DNA of 64,000 nt, taken from positions 1-64,000 of the forward strand of contig CALVFJ010000005.1 in NCBI GenBank assembly GCA_944326795.1, in the 5' to 3' direction. This document shows, piece after piece, positions 18,741-28,940 of this stretch. The translations under genes were made by a program, and so were the position numbers. Every line of letters starts with the position of its first letter. Position 1 is the first letter of the stretch. Under the pieces are notes generated by a model, which did not search any database, was not told where the DNA came from, and saw only the letters and a list, made by a program, of their open reading frames with translations. The DNA comes from an uncultured Erysipelotrichaceae bacterium. GTDB taxonomy: Bacteria > Bacillota_I > Bacilli_A > Erysipelotrichales > Erysipelotrichaceae.

Positions 18741-20489
18741 ATGGCAAATTTAATTTATTCAATCAATGGACCGGTTATTAAAGTTAAAAATACCAAAGAT
18801 TTTTCAATGATGGAAATGGTATATGTCGGAGATAATCATTTGATGGGCGAGGTAATAGCGGTAAATGATGATGAAACGACTATTCAGGTTTATGAATCAA
18901 CTACTGGTTTGAAACCAAATGAACCTGTAGTAGGTAGTGGTGATTTATTGTGTGCTACTTTAGGCCCAGGTATCTTAAAAAATATCTATGATGGTATCGA
19001 AAGACCATTGAAGAAGATTGCAGAGGTTGATGGTGCTTACATAGGAGCAGGAAGTACATTTAGTGCCATCGATGAAGAAAAATTATGGGATGTAAAGATG
19101 TTGGTCAAGGAGCATGACGAAGTTCATGAAGGCATGATCTTTGCTACATGTAAGGAAACAGAATTGATCGACCATCGTTCAATGATTCCAATTGGGGTCA
19201 ATGGAAAAGTCATCATGGCTAAAAATGATGGTCAGTATAATGTCAATGAAGTATTGATAGTTGTAGAAGATGATAAAGGTATCAAACATGATGTTTCTTT
19301 AAAACAAAAGTGGCCAATTCGTAATCCACGCCCAATCAATAAGCGTGAACCATTAAATACTCCGCTAGTAACCGGTCAAAGAGTTTTGGATACTTTATTT
19401 CCAATTGCAAAAGGTGGAGCTGCTGCAGTTCCCGGAGGTTTCGGTGCTGGTAAGACCATGCTTCAGCATGCTGTAGCAAAATGGTGCGATGCTGATATCA
19501 TCGTTTATGTTGGTTGTGGTGAACGTGGTAATGAAATGACACAGGTATTGGAAGAATTTAGTGAATTAGTCGATCCAAAATCTAATAAACCTTTGTTAGA
19601 TCGAACCGTATTGATTGCAAATACAAGTAATATGCCCGTAGCAGCGCGTGAAGCAAGTATATATACCGGAATTACTTTGGCAGAATATTACCGTGATATG
19701 GGGTACCATGTCGCAATCATGGCTGACAGTACTTCAAGATGGGCTGAGGCATTACGTGAGTTATCTGGACGTTTGGAAGAAATGCCTGCTGAAGAAGGAT
19801 ATCCAGCATATTTACCAAGTCGTATCGCACAGTTCTATGAAAGAGCTGGATATGTCCATACTTTAAGTGATAAAGAAGGTTCGGTTAGTATCATTGGTGC
19901 TGTTTCTCCACAAGGTGGAGATTTCTCAGAACCAGTTACTCAGAATACGAAGCGTTTCGTTCGTTGTTTCTGGGCATTGGATAAAGCTTTGGCATATGCC
20001 CGACATTATGCTGCTATTAACTGGAATCAAAGCTATAGCGAATATATTGATGATCTATCACGTTGGTATGATAAAAATGTAGCTTTTGATTTTAATGACT
20101 TAAGAGCACTTATCGTTTACATTCTTCACGAAGAAACACAATTGATGGAAATCGTTAAATTGATCGGCTCGGATGTATTACCGGATGATCAAAAGTTATT
20201 GTTGGAAGTAGCTAGGGTTATTCGTGTTGGATATTTGCAACAAAATGCATTCCACCCAGATGATATGTATGTACCATTTGAAAAACAATATAAGATGTTA
20301 AAAGTAATTCAATATCTATATGAGGCATGCAAGCCTTTGATTGCTAAACATATACCAGTTAGTTTGATTTTAAAAACTGGTATCTTTGAAGAAGTAATCA
20401 AGATGAAATATGATGTTCCAAATAACAATATTGCTTTGTTGGATACATATTTTGATAAAATTGATACAGCACTTGCACAAGTAGAATAA
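18741..20489 (+). CDS. ntpA: V-type ATPase catalytic subunit A (NtpA)
   Basis: Catalytic nucleotide-binding subunit of the A3B3 head. The P-loop GGFGAGKT is at residues 232-239, the catalytic Glu lies in CGERGNEMTQVLEEF, and MADSTSRWAEALRE is the arginine/Walker B-associated block. The bulge region specific to A subunits (about residues 110-190) is present. The 582-residue length is standard. Confidence 0.98.
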   Translation: MANLIYSINGPVIKVKNTKDFSMMEMVYVGDNHLMGEVIAVNDDETTIQVYESTTGLKPNEPVVGSGDLLCATLGPGILKNIYDGIERPLKKIAEVDGAYIGAGSTFSAIDEEKLWDVKMLVKEHDEVHEGMIFATCKETELIDHRSMIPIGVNGKVIMAKNDGQYNVNEVLIVVEDDKGIKHDVSLKQKWPIRNPRPINKREPLNTPLVTGQRVLDTLFPIAKGGAAAVPGGFGAGKTMLQHAVAKWCDADIIVYVGCGERGNEMTQVLEEFSELVDPKSNKPLLDRTVLIANTSNMPVAAREASIYTGITLAEYYRDMGYHVAIMADSTSRWAEALRELSGRLEEMPAEEGYPAYLPSRIAQFYERAGYVHTLSDKEGSVSIIGAVSPQGGDFSEPVTQNTKRFVRCFWALDKALAYARHYAAINWNQSYSEYIDDLSRWYDKNVAFDFNDLRALIVYILHEETQLMEIVKLIGSDVLPDDQKLLLEVARVIRVGYLQQNAFHPDDMYVPFEKQYKMLKVIQYLYEACKPLIAKHIPVSLILKTGIFEEVIKMKYDVPNNNIALLDTYFDKIDTALAQVE

Positions 20490-20501
20490 GGAGGGTAATA
20501 C

Positions 20502-21917
20502 ATGAGTCAAGCTAAAATTGGATTAAATGAAATTAGTGGATCTTTGGTAGCTTTAGATGACGTTGAAAACGTTTCTAATGAAGAAGTTGTTGAGATCAAA
20601 ATGGCAAATGGAACTACCCGTATTGGACGTGTAGTGCAGATTGAAGGAAAAAAGGCCATAATTCAGGTTTTTGAAGGAACTAACGGCCTTTCGCTAAAAA
20701 ACAACAAGACAAGATTATTAGGTCATCCAATGGAGATTGCGTTGTCAAAAGAGATACTTGGCCGTATCTTTAATGGTAGTGGTAAGCCTATCGATGGTAT
20801 GGGCGAAGTATATGCGGATAAATTCGAAGATATCAATGGTAAGCCATTAAATCCAGTATCTCGACAATATCCTCGTAACTATATCAATACTGGCATTTCG
20901 GCAATTGATGGATTAAATACATTGATCAGAGGTCAAAAATTGCCAATCTTTTCGGGAAGTGGGCTTCCTCATGATAAATTGGCTGTACAGATTGTAAGAC
21001 AAGCCCAAATTGCAGAAGAAGATGGTGTAGAGTTTGGTATCGTGTTCGGAGCAATGGGCGTTAAAAATGACGTTGCTGATTACTTCAAACGTTCGTTTGA
21101 AGAAACGGGAGTTATGGAAAAAGTTTGTATGTTTATCAATTTGTCCAATGACCCTATCATTGAAAGAACTTTAACGCCTAGATGTGCTTTAACAGCTGCT
21201 GAATATCTGGCTTATGAATGTAATATGCATATTCTGGTAATTTTAACCGATATGACTTCATATTGTGAAGCTCTACGTGAATTCTCAAGTTCAAAAGGAG
21301 AAATTCCAGGACGTAAAGGATATCCAGGTTATTTGTATTCTGATCTTGCCTCTTTATACGAAAGAGCAGGTATCGTTGAAGGCAAGAAAGGATCAGTTAC
21401 ACAAATTCCGATCTTAACAATGCCTAATGACGATATTACTCATCCGGTTCCAGATCTAACTGGCTATATTACCGAAGGACAGATCGTATTAGATCGTGAC
21501 TTACATATGAATGGTATATATCCGCCAATTGGTGTATTAGCAAGCTTATCTCGATTGATGAAAGATGGTATTGGTAAAGGTTATACTCGTGAAGATCATA
21601 AAGATGTATCAAATCAATTATTTGCTTCATATGCCAAAGTAAGTGATGCTCGTAGCTTAGCAAGCGTCATTGGTGAAGATGAATTAAGTCCATTAGATAA
21701 AAAATATCTAGCTTTTGGTAAATTATTTGAAGAGGTATTCATAGGACAAGGATTTAATGCTAAGCGTTCAATTCAAGAAACATTAAATTTAGGATGGGCT
21801 TTGCTTTCAACTTTGCCAAAAGATGCATTGGATCGTTTGGATAATGCCTTGATAGAAGCTAATTATGATCCAGAACATGCTTATCAGACAATTGAACTTG
21901 CGATAAAAGGTGAATAA
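20502..21917 (+). CDS. ntpB: V-type ATPase regulatory subunit B (NtpB)
   Basis: Non-catalytic partner of subunit A. The P-loop position reads [11 protein letters not shown], without the Lys-Thr pair, as in all B subunits. [20 protein letters not shown] and [22 protein letters not shown] are highly conserved B-subunit blocks and include the arginine finger region. The 471-residue length is normal. AGGAGGG precedes the ATG. Confidence 0.98.
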   Translation: MSQAKIGLNEISGSLVALDDVENVSNEEVVEIKMANGTTRIGRVVQIEGKKAIIQVFEGTNGLSLKNNKTRLLGHPMEIALSKEILGRIFNGSGKPIDGMGEVYADKFEDINGKPLNPVSRQYPRNYINTGISAIDGLNTLIRGQKLPIFSGSGLPHDKLAVQIVRQAQIAEEDGVEFGIVFGAMGVKNDVADYFKRSFEETGVMEKVCMFINLSNDPIIERTLTPRCALTAAEYLAYECNMHILVILTDMTSYCEALREFSSSKGEIPGRKGYPGYLYSDLASLYERAGIVEGKKGSVTQIPILTMPNDDITHPVPDLTGYITEGQIVLDRDLHMNGIYPPIGVLASLSRLMKDGIGKGYTREDHKDVSNQLFASYAKVSDARSLASVIGEDELSPLDKKYLAFGKLFEEVFIGQGFNAKRSIQETLNLGWALLSTLPKDALDRLDNALIEANYDPEHAYQTIELAIKGE

Positions 21918-21919
21918 CC

Positions 21920-22552
21920 ATGCAACAAAAACAAGTATTTGCTACCAAGGGCAATTTGATTGCAACCAAAAAATCCTTGAGCATCGCAAAGATGGGATAT
22001 GAATTGATGGATAGAAAAAGAAATATCCTTGTCAGAGAAATGATGAGTTTAGTTGACAAAGTTAAGATGCTAAGAGATGAAATTACCATTGCTTATGAAA
22101 ATGGTTATTATTTGTTGCAGCAAGCTAATGTTTCTACTGGAGTCATCAGCAATATTGCCGATCAAGTAGCCGTAGAAAAATCTGTTAAGCTAACTTATCG
22201 TAGCGTTATGGGCGTTGAGATACCAACAATAATCTATACGCCAAGTGAAAAGATCGAAATAGAATATGGTCTGGAAGAAAGTAACTCTCGGGTCGACGAA
22301 GCGTTTGTCCAATTTCAAAAAGTGAAAGAACTTACCATGATCATTGCTGAAGTCGATAATAGTGTTTATCGTCTGGCAAATGCAATTAGAAAAACTCAAA
22401 AAAGGGCAAATGCGCTAAAAAATATCGTTATTCCTGATTTCGAAGCGACCATAAAATTTATTAGTGAATCATTAGAAGAAAAAGAACGTGAAGAATTCTC
22501 GCGTTTGAAAGTAATCAAAGCAAATAAAGAAAAGATGCAAAAGATGGAGTAA
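21920..22552 (+). CDS. ntpD: V-type ATPase central-stalk subunit D (NtpD)
   Basis: Rotor shaft subunit, 210 residues, with long N- and C-terminal helices forming a coiled coil (ATKGNLIATKKSLSIAKMGYELMDRKRNIL; KTQKRANALKNIVIP near residue 160-175). The latter block is the strongest family signature. It begins 2 bp after ntpB and is the last gene of the operon; its stop lies in the loop of the terminator. Confidence 0.95.
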   Translation: MQQKQVFATKGNLIATKKSLSIAKMGYELMDRKRNILVREMMSLVDKVKMLRDEITIAYENGYYLLQQANVSTGVISNIADQVAVEKSVKLTYRSVMGVEIPTIIYTPSEKIEIEYGLEESNSRVDEAFVQFQKVKELTMIIAEVDNSVYRLANAIRKTQKRANALKNIVIPDFEATIKFISESLEEKEREEFSRLKVIKANKEKMQKME

Positions 22553-22570
22553 TCCATCTTTTGCTTATTT
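22537..22570 (+). terminator. Terminator of the V-ATPase operon
   Basis: A 12-bp stem (GCAAAAGATGGA with TCCATCTTTTGC) encloses the ntpD stop codon in its 4-nt loop. The tail is TTATTTTAT, so termination may be incomplete. Confidence 0.65.
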
Positions 22571-22589
22571 TATATAAATAATATATAAT
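22561..22589 (+). promoter_or_regulatory. Promoter of the DUF1361 gene
   Basis: TTGCTT (22561-22566), 17-bp spacer, TATAAT (22584-22589). It overlaps the 3' arm of the preceding terminator. Confidence 0.55.
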
Positions 22590-22606
22590 AAGAACGGTGA
22601 TTATCA

Positions 22607-23272
22607 ATGACAAAAAAAGATCTTAAACTTACGATATTATTAATTTTAATCTTAGGTATATATGCTGTATGTGGTATTTTTTTAGATCGTATGGGAGTGG
22701 AAATCAAATTGCGTTGGCTTTTCTGGAATGAATTCTTAGCTTTTTTACCTTTGGTTTTAAGTGTACCAGCAGCTTTTTTCTTTTATCTTAGAAAAGGATG
22801 GATGGCCCTTGGGGTAATAATTGGCGTTGGATGGTTAGTATTTTTACCTAATGCATGCTATATGATAACTGATCTTATACATTTAGATAGTTCTTCGTTG
22901 ATCAGTTGGAATGGTGAATATATTCCTAATCTTAAAGAATGGGTTGCACTGATCTATTTGGCTGCAGGAATATTTTTGGCAGTTGTTGCGGGACTTTCAT
23001 CGACCAAGATCATCGCTAAAAGCCTAGGTTTGAAAAGAGGTAATTTTTGGAATCTAGCTTATAATTTTGTTATTTCTGCATTAGTTGGCTATGGGGTTTA
23101 TATTGGGCGTTTTTTGCGTTTTAATACTTGGGATATCTTGGAACCATTAAGCTTGCTTAAGGAACTTTATCATGATTTTGATCGCTTTGCCTTGATGTTC
23201 TCTGTTTTAATTGCTGGTTTTTATTTTGTTGCTTATATGATTTACGAAAGAGTAGAAGAAACTAGTAAATAG
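22607..23272 (+). CDS. DUF1361 membrane protein
   Basis: A 221-residue protein with six or seven predicted membrane helices. The conserved DUF1361 segments are visible: WNEFLAFLPLVLS, GWLVFLPNACYMITDLIHL and YIGRFLRFNTWDI. The function of the family is unknown. In this window it sits upstream of sepF, with its own promoter. Confidence 0.8.
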   Translation: MTKKDLKLTILLILILGIYAVCGIFLDRMGVEIKLRWLFWNEFLAFLPLVLSVPAAFFFYLRKGWMALGVIIGVGWLVFLPNACYMITDLIHLDSSSLISWNGEYIPNLKEWVALIYLAAGIFLAVVAGLSSTKIIAKSLGLKRGNFWNLAYNFVISALVGYGVYIGRFLRFNTWDILEPLSLLKELYHDFDRFALMFSVLIAGFYFVAYMIYERVEETSK

Positions 23273-23295
23273 CTTTTAATTTAAATAATATATGA

Positions 23296-23301
23296 TATAA
23301 T
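23296..23301 (+). promoter_or_regulatory. -10 box of the sepF operon
   Basis: TATAAT at 23296-23301 with only a weak -35 counterpart. A transcript starting near 23308 leaves GGAGG (23318-23322) as the ribosome binding site and fixes the sepF start at 23329. Confidence 0.45.
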
Positions 23302-23328
23302 AACTTAGTGAAAATATGGAGGTTTTCT

Positions 23329-23724
23329 ATGGGATTGATCGATAAATTTAAAAACTTCGTTACAACTGAAGAAGATGATGAAGAAGAATTAGTTTATGAA
23401 GAAGAAGAGGTAGAACCTCTAAGTACTTTTGAAGCTCAAAAAGCGCCAATTAGAAAAGTTCCTTCGGAAACTAAAATGGTATTGTTTGAGCCACGTAGCT
23501 TTGATGAAGCTGAAGAGATAGCACGTCATTTAAAATCAAGAAGAGCTGCTGTTGTCAATCTACATAAATTACAACGCGATTATGCGCAAAGAACTATTGA
23601 TTTTTTAACTGGTGTTATCGTTGCATTAGATGGTTCTATTCAGAAGATCGGACATAATGTCATTTTGTGTGCTCCAAAAAATGTTGGGGTTGATGGTCAG
23701 ATCAATTTAGATAACGATGACTAA
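23329..23724 (+). CDS. sepF: Cell division protein SepF
   Basis: SepF anchors and bundles FtsZ at the division septum. An N-terminal amphipathic membrane-binding helix (GLIDKFKNFV) is followed by an acidic linker (residues 11-30) and the SepF core with FEPRSFDEAEEIARHL, VVNL and DFLTGVIVALDGSIQKIG. From the ATG at 23329 it is 131 residues. An in-frame GTG at 23308 coincides with the expected transcription start and is rejected. It overlaps ylmH by 8 bp. Confidence 0.95.
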   Translation: MGLIDKFKNFVTTEEDDEEELVYEEEEVEPLSTFEAQKAPIRKVPSETKMVLFEPRSFDEAEEIARHLKSRRAAVVNLHKLQRDYAQRTIDFLTGVIVALDGSIQKIGHNVILCAPKNVGVDGQINLDNDD

Positions 23725-24463
23725 TCTGCAGCATTATAAAGGTCATGAACATTTGCTTGCACGCTTAGATGATCTGAGATCACAGGCCGAACGATATCAT
23801 AAATGCATGACATCTAATTTTCTTGATGAGGAAGAAACCCAGATTGCAAAACGATATCTTGGTAAACAAGCACAATATAAAGTTTATGGCGGATATGAGG
23901 ATGCTAGAAGATGCAAAGTTGTTTTCTTTCCTGAAGAAGACGACTTTTTTGATATTGTATGCTTAGCGGCAAATTACAATAATAAATATACTGAAATAAG
24001 GCATTCTGATGTTTTGGGTGCATTGATGAGCCTCAATATTAATCGTGATCAAATCGGTGACATTTTTGTTAAAGAAAACAAGATCATAGTTTTTATTAAT
24101 CAAAATATAGCGGACTATGTCATTGTAAATCTTACAAAGATCAAGCGTGCGAGAGTAAGCTTTGAGATCACTCATGATAGCTTTGATCTAACTTATGATT
24201 ATAAAGTATTTAAAAAAACAATCTCTAGCGAAAGACTAGATGTTATAGTTGGAGCATTATGCAATGTAAATCGTCTTAAGGCTCAAAAGATGATCTTAGC
24301 AAAGCAAGTACAGTTAAATCATGTAACTATTGAAGATTGTGCAAAATTATGTAATAATAATTGTACGATTTCAATTCGACACTATGGCAGATTTATCTAT
24401 GTAGGTATAGAGAAATCTACGAAAAAAGATCGTTTGCTCGTAACTTTTAAACAGTATATCTAA
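23717..24463 (+). CDS. ylmH: YlmH-family S4 RNA-binding protein
   Basis: A 248-residue protein with an N-terminal YlmH domain and a C-terminal S4 RNA-binding domain (about residues 175-240: SSERLDVIVGALCNVNRLKAQ onward). YlmH is encoded next to sepF and divIVA throughout Bacillota and has been linked to ribosome-associated quality control. The sepF-ylmH-divIVA-ileS order matches the Bacillus/Streptococcus division cluster. Confidence 0.92.
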   Translation: MTNLQHYKGHEHLLARLDDLRSQAERYHKCMTSNFLDEEETQIAKRYLGKQAQYKVYGGYEDARRCKVVFFPEEDDFFDIVCLAANYNNKYTEIRHSDVLGALMSLNINRDQIGDIFVKENKIIVFINQNIADYVIVNLTKIKRARVSFEITHDSFDLTYDYKVFKKTISSERLDVIVGALCNVNRLKAQKMILAKQVQLNHVTIEDCAKLCNNNCTISIRHYGRFIYVGIEKSTKKDRLLVTFKQYI

Positions 24464-24475
24464 GGAGGAAAGACT

Positions 24476-24961
24476 ATGGTTAGATCAAAACCTTCATTTC
24501 GGGTCATGCGAAATGGTTATGACAGATTTGCCGTAGATGCCTTTGTAGAAGATAGTTTAAAAAAAATTGCAGATTTAGAAGAAGAAATTGTTAATCAGCA
24601 AAATAACATCAAAGATCTTACTGAGCAATTGAATAATCTAAAGGAAAGATATCAATCAGTAATGAGTGGGATTGCCGCAAGAGAAAGAGCAGCTGATGAT
24701 ATTTCACGAATTGCTATCAAAGAGGCTAATCAGATTATTGATGCTGCCAGGAAGAATGCTGATGTCATCGTTCAGGAATCGCTTTATAAAGCAAAAATCG
24801 TATTGAATGATCTTGTAAAGATTTCAAATGAGACCGGAACGTTGAAAAAAGAAATGAAAGAACAATTGGATGTATTGATGAGCGATCTAGATGCTCTAAG
24901 AGCTCCTAATCTTCCAGATCTTAGTTGGTTGGATCAAGCAATAAATAAAGACAAAGAGTAA
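24476..24961 (+). CDS. divIVA: Cell division/polarity protein DivIVA
   Basis: DivIVA recognises negatively curved membrane at poles and septa. The N-terminal lipid-binding domain (FRVMRNGYDRFAVDAFVED, residues 8-27) is followed by a coiled coil to about residue 140. The 161-residue length is normal. AAGGAGGAAAG precedes the ATG. The protein ends shortly before the ileS T-box leader. Confidence 0.93.
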   Translation: MVRSKPSFRVMRNGYDRFAVDAFVEDSLKKIADLEEEIVNQQNNIKDLTEQLNNLKERYQSVMSGIAARERAADDISRIAIKEANQIIDAARKNADVIVQESLYKAKIVLNDLVKISNETGTLKKEMKEQLDVLMSDLDALRAPNLPDLSWLDQAINKDKE

Positions 24962-24984
24962 GGACACGCTTTTATCTAAATTAT

Positions 24985-25165
24985 TTACAGAGAGTTTGTC
25001 ATAAGCTGAAAGACAGATATTAATTATTTAAAAGATATCACCTTATGAGTCAATCTTGAAAAAGATCGTAAATCTTGCGTTAAAAGATTTTAAGGGCATA
25101 TCATCATGATATGAACTAAGGTGGTACCGCGATAACTTCGTCCTTAGAATAGGGCGATTTTTTTA
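24985..25165 (+). promoter_or_regulatory. T-box riboswitch controlling ileS
   Basis: The T-box sequence AAGGTGGTACCGCG lies at 25118-25131. A terminator hairpin follows: CGTCCT (25139-25144) with AGGGCG (25151-25156), then seven T. The start of stem I carries the usual AGAGAG, and CATAAG (25001-25006) pairs with CTTATG (25042-25047). The triplet ATC at 25037-25039, just 5' of that strand, is the likely isoleucine specifier, in line with ileS downstream. Uncharged tRNA-Ile would stabilise the antiterminator and allow read-through. The exact transcription start is not visible; the leader may also be reached from the divIVA transcript. Confidence 0.9.
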
Positions 25166-25182
25166 TTTGAAGGAGAACAGAT

Positions 25183-27900
25183 ATGGACTACAAAGACACA
25201 TTGTTAATGCCAAAAACTGCTTTTGAGATGCGAGGCAATCTTCCAACAAAAGAACCGCAGATCTTGAAACGTTGGCAAGAAGACAACTATTATGAGACTT
25301 TGCTAAAACAGCATGAAGGGGAACCAACATTTATCTTGCATGATGGTCCTCCATATGCAAACGGAAATTTACATGCTGGAACAGCAATGAATAGGGTAAT
25401 CAAAGATATCATAATTCGTTCACACGCAATGAATGGATACTATACACCATTTTTTCCAGGTTGGGATACTCATGGCTTGCCAATTGAGAATGCAATTCAA
25501 AAACTAGGGGTAAATCGCAAAGAAATGACGCCAGCAGCCTTTAGAAAAAAATGTGAGGAATATGCATATAATCAGGTTGCAACGCAAAAAGAAACCATGA
25601 AGCGATTAGGAACTGTAGCTGATTTCCAACATCCATATATTACTTTAAAAAAAGAGTTTGAAGCTAGACAAGTAAGATCATTTGCTAAAATGGCATTGGA
25701 TGGCTTGATCTTTCAAGGATTAAAACCAATTTACTGGTCACCATATAATGAAACAGCAGTTGCTGATAGTGAAATCGTTTATTTTGATAAAACCGATACT
25801 TCTATCTTTGTGGCTTTTGATGTATGCGATGGTAATGGCGTATTAGATGGTGATGAACGTTTTGTCATTTGGACAACTACGCCTTGGACGATCCCAGCTA
25901 ATTTAGCTATTTGTTTAAATGCAGATTTTACATATGCTTGTGTACAAACATCAAAAGGTAAATTAATTGTCTTGGCGTCAAAAGTCGATGAATTGATGAA
26001 ACTATTTGAAATAGATGAATATCAGATCATTAAAACATTTAACGGTAAAGATTTGGAATTCGTAAAAGTTTCTCATCCATTTTATCCTCAAAGACCTAGT
26101 GTTATCATCTTAGGTGATCATGTAACGGACGAAGATGGAACAGGATGTGTTCATACGGCTCCTGGTCATGGTATGGAAGACTTTATGGTATGTCAAAAAT
26201 ATCATATAAAGGCTATGTGTCCAGTAGATGCCAAGGGCTGTTTGACTAGTGAAGCCGGTTCAGATCTTGAAGGTCTATTTGTTTTCGATGCAAATAAGGT
26301 CGTAATTGAAAAATTAGCATCTTTAAATGCTTTGATGGCAACTACAAAGATCACGCATAGTTATCCGCATGACGATCGCCTGAAAAAACCAGTAATTTTT
26401 AGGGCAACGGTACAATGGTTTTGCAGTATTGAAAAAATACGCGAAAAGCTATTATCTGAGATCAAAAAAGTTAAATGGGAAAATGAATGGGGCGAAGTAA
26501 GGTTATATAATATGATTAGAGATCGTGGAGATTGGTGTATCTCTCGTCAAAGATTATGGGGCGTACCAATTCCTATCATCTACAATGAAGATGGATCTCC
26601 AATCATGGAAAAGGCCGTATTTGATCATATTGCTGATTTGATAGCCCAATATGGTTCTAATATTTGGTTTGAAAGAGAAGCAAAAGATCTATTACCTGAT
26701 GGTTATCAAAATCCAAAATCTCCTAATGGTGCATTTACCAAAGAAAAAGATATCATGGATGTATGGTTCGATTCAGGATCAAGCAATAATGAATTAGCAG
26801 CTAGAGGTTTGCCTTATCCAGCCGATTTATATTTTGAAGGAAGCGATCAATATCGTGGTTGGTTTAACTCTTCATTGATCGTTGGAACCGCAACGAATGG
26901 TTGTGCACCGTATAAGAGCGTATTATCTCATGGTTATGTATGTGACTCTAAAGGCGAAAAGATGTCAAAATCATTAGGAAATGTTGTCAATCCAATGGAT
27001 GTCATCAAGAAAAATGGTGCTGATATCTTCAGATTATGGGCTGCTGGAGTCGACTTTAAACAAGATATGCGCATTGGTGATGATAATCTTAAACAGGTTG
27101 CGGAGCAATATCGCAAAGTACGTAATACATTCCGCTTCATGTTAGGAAATATCAATCCTGAAGATTTTGATCCTAAAAAAGATCTATTAACATATGAACA
27201 GCTTCAACCTGTAGATCAATATATCATGGTATGCCTTGATGAATGTGTCGCTAAGGTCAAAGATGCTTATATGCGCTATGATTTTATCTTAGCTAGCAAC
27301 ACCTTAACAAATTTGATGACCAATGAATTAAGTTCATATTATTTGGATTTTACTAAAGACATCTTATATATTGCAAAAGCAGATGATCATCGTCGCCGTC
27401 AGGTACAAAGTGTTATTTGGTATTGCGTAGATGCACTATGTAAGCTTTGGGCACCATCATTGGTTTATACCATGGATGAAGTTTGGCAGATTTTTACAAA
27501 TGATGAAAAATCTTCGGTTCATTATACCCATTTCCCTAAAGTTAACCATTACGCTAACGCGAATGTGCTAAAGGCAGAATTTGCTAGAGCTCATGATATC
27601 CGGAGCGAAGTCTTAAAAGCCTTAGAAATTGCCCGTAATGAAAAGATCATTGGAAAACCATTAGAAGCTCAGGTAATCATGCATATTCCTGCTGCAGATC
27701 AAGAGCTATTAAATAAGTGCTTAGATAATATGGTAGCACAATGGTTGATCGTTTCGGAGGTTGTCTTTAAGGATAGTGAAGAACGCAGCTATGAAATCAA
27801 TAAAGCTGAAGGAACTGTTTGTCCAAGATGTTGGAATGTTTCTAAGGAGCACGATGAAAATGGCTTATGCCCTCGCTGTCATAAGGTATTAAATGCTTAA
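25183..27900 (+). CDS. ileS: Isoleucyl-tRNA synthetase
   Basis: Class I synthetase charging tRNA-Ile, with editing of misactivated valine. The HIGH-type motif is in PPYANGNLHAG near residues 57-67, the CP1 editing domain occupies roughly 200-390 (VIWTTTPWTIPANLA), and KMSKS is at 593-597. A C-terminal zinc ribbon has CPRCWN and CPRC. The 905-residue length and the zinc ribbon indicate the bacterial type that is sensitive to mupirocin in general. AAGGAGAA precedes the ATG. Confidence 0.98.
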   Translation: MDYKDTLLMPKTAFEMRGNLPTKEPQILKRWQEDNYYETLLKQHEGEPTFILHDGPPYANGNLHAGTAMNRVIKDIIIRSHAMNGYYTPFFPGWDTHGLPIENAIQKLGVNRKEMTPAAFRKKCEEYAYNQVATQKETMKRLGTVADFQHPYITLKKEFEARQVRSFAKMALDGLIFQGLKPIYWSPYNETAVADSEIVYFDKTDTSIFVAFDVCDGNGVLDGDERFVIWTTTPWTIPANLAICLNADFTYACVQTSKGKLIVLASKVDELMKLFEIDEYQIIKTFNGKDLEFVKVSHPFYPQRPSVIILGDHVTDEDGTGCVHTAPGHGMEDFMVCQKYHIKAMCPVDAKGCLTSEAGSDLEGLFVFDANKVVIEKLASLNALMATTKITHSYPHDDRLKKPVIFRATVQWFCSIEKIREKLLSEIKKVKWENEWGEVRLYNMIRDRGDWCISRQRLWGVPIPIIYNEDGSPIMEKAVFDHIADLIAQYGSNIWFEREAKDLLPDGYQNPKSPNGAFTKEKDIMDVWFDSGSSNNELAARGLPYPADLYFEGSDQYRGWFNSSLIVGTATNGCAPYKSVLSHGYVCDSKGEKMSKSLGNVVNPMDVIKKNGADIFRLWAAGVDFKQDMRIGDDNLKQVAEQYRKVRNTFRFMLGNINPEDFDPKKDLLTYEQLQPVDQYIMVCLDECVAKVKDAYMRYDFILASNTLTNLMTNELSSYYLDFTKDILYIAKADDHRRRQVQSVIWYCVDALCKLWAPSLVYTMDEVWQIFTNDEKSSVHYTHFPKVNHYANANVLKAEFARAHDIRSEVLKALEIARNEKIIGKPLEAQVIMHIPAADQELLNKCLDNMVAQWLIVSEVVFKDSEERSYEINKAEGTVCPRCWNVSKEHDENGLCPRCHKVLNA

Positions 27901-28114
27901 AAAAGGAATATATCAACATTTTAAAGGAAAACGTTATGAACTGATAGGTGTTGCAAAGCACAGCGAGACATTAGAAGAAATGGTCGTATACCGTGCTTTA
28001 TATGACAATATGGAGCTATGGGTTAGGCCGGCAGCAATGTGGGAAGAAACTTTAGAACACAATGGTGAAATAGTTCAACGCTTTACTTTCATAACAGATA
28101 AATCATGTATTTAA
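27893..28114 (+). CDS. DUF1653 domain protein
   Basis: A 73-residue protein matching DUF1653: KGIYQHFKGKRYELIGVAKHS, then VVYRAL, LWVRPAAMWEE and RFTFI. The function of the family is unknown. It overlaps the end of ileS by 8 bp, so it is co-transcribed and probably translationally coupled. No signal peptide or membrane segment is present. Confidence 0.85.
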   Translation: MLKKGIYQHFKGKRYELIGVAKHSETLEEMVVYRALYDNMELWVRPAAMWEETLEHNGEIVQRFTFITDKSCI

Positions 28115-28146
28115 AAAACTGTGATTATTGAAAATCACAGTTTTTT
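28113..28146. terminator. Bidirectional terminator between DUF1653 and the EEP gene
   Basis: A 14-bp perfect stem (AAAAAACTGTGATT with AATCACAGTTTTTT, 6-nt loop) has T runs on both strands and lies between convergent genes. Confidence 0.9.
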
Positions 28147-28160
28147 AATAGCCAAAGGAT

Positions 28161-28916
28161 TTATAATATATTGCAGATTATTGGTAAATGATCACTTGCA
28201 TAATTATCGTTGGTCTTATTGTCAAGGATAATGGTTTTATTAATGGTAAGATCTTTGCTTGTAAAAATGTAATCAATTGGCAATAAATTTTTATTAAAGT
28301 TTGAAAATAATCCAATATGAGTAGAAAAAAGATGATCGCAAAATTGATAACAATTATTTAGATTAAGTTCATTTATCAACTGCTGAATATATTTAGAGCG
28401 AATCGTTGTGTTAAAATCCCCCATTACTACGATTGGAATTTTATTATTTCTATTGATGAAATGTAAAAGGTGGTTAATTTGGGCATGGCGAACGAAACCA
28501 AAAAGATGATCTAAATGTGTATTATAGATATTATATACTTGATAATTTTTATCTTGCAAGGAAAGGAACGTACAGATTCGAGGATATATACTTCCAAAAG
28601 TCCTGCTACCTAATTTTTCAGGTGCAGAAGATAGCCATATCGTTTTAGAATTTAATACTTTAAAATCAGCTTTTTTATATAATATGATATTTTTTTCGTT
28701 TGCTAGATCAAAGAAACGGTTTCGTGAGCTACCGACATATGCATAATTATTTAAATCAAGATCAGCTAACATTTTATCAGTAACTTCTTGCATACCGATG
28801 ATATCAGGATCTTCTTGTTTGATGATTTCATTGATAGCAGCATAGCGAAAGGGCCATCGTTTTTTACCAATGGTAAAGATAGTATCATTTTTGATATTAA
28901 AGCTCATGACCTTCAT
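28161..28916 (-). CDS. Endonuclease/exonuclease/phosphatase family hydrolase
   Basis: Metal-dependent phosphoesterase fold: MKVMSFNIKND at the N-terminus, IIGMQEV with the catalytic Glu, THLDHL, MGDFNTT and the C-terminal SDHLPI. The protein is 251 residues with no signal peptide, so it is likely cytosolic. The substrate (nucleic acid, phosphoinositide or other) cannot be told from the sequence. The start at 28916 is preferred: a longer frame from 28988 would begin upstream of the promoter. It is monocistronic and convergent with ileS-DUF1653. Confidence 0.85.
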   Translation of the reverse strand: MKVMSFNIKNDTIFTIGKKRWPFRYAAINEIIKQEDPDIIGMQEVTDKMLADLDLNNYAYVGSSRNRFFDLANEKNIILYKKADFKVLNSKTIWLSSAPEKLGSRTFGSIYPRICTFLSLQDKNYQVYNIYNTHLDHLFGFVRHAQINHLLHFINRNNKIPIVVMGDFNTTIRSKYIQQLINELNLNNCYQFCDHLFSTHIGLFSNFNKNLLPIDYIFTSKDLTINKTIILDNKTNDNYASDHLPIICNIL

Positions 28917-28940
28917 AATTTCACCATACCTTCTAATTAT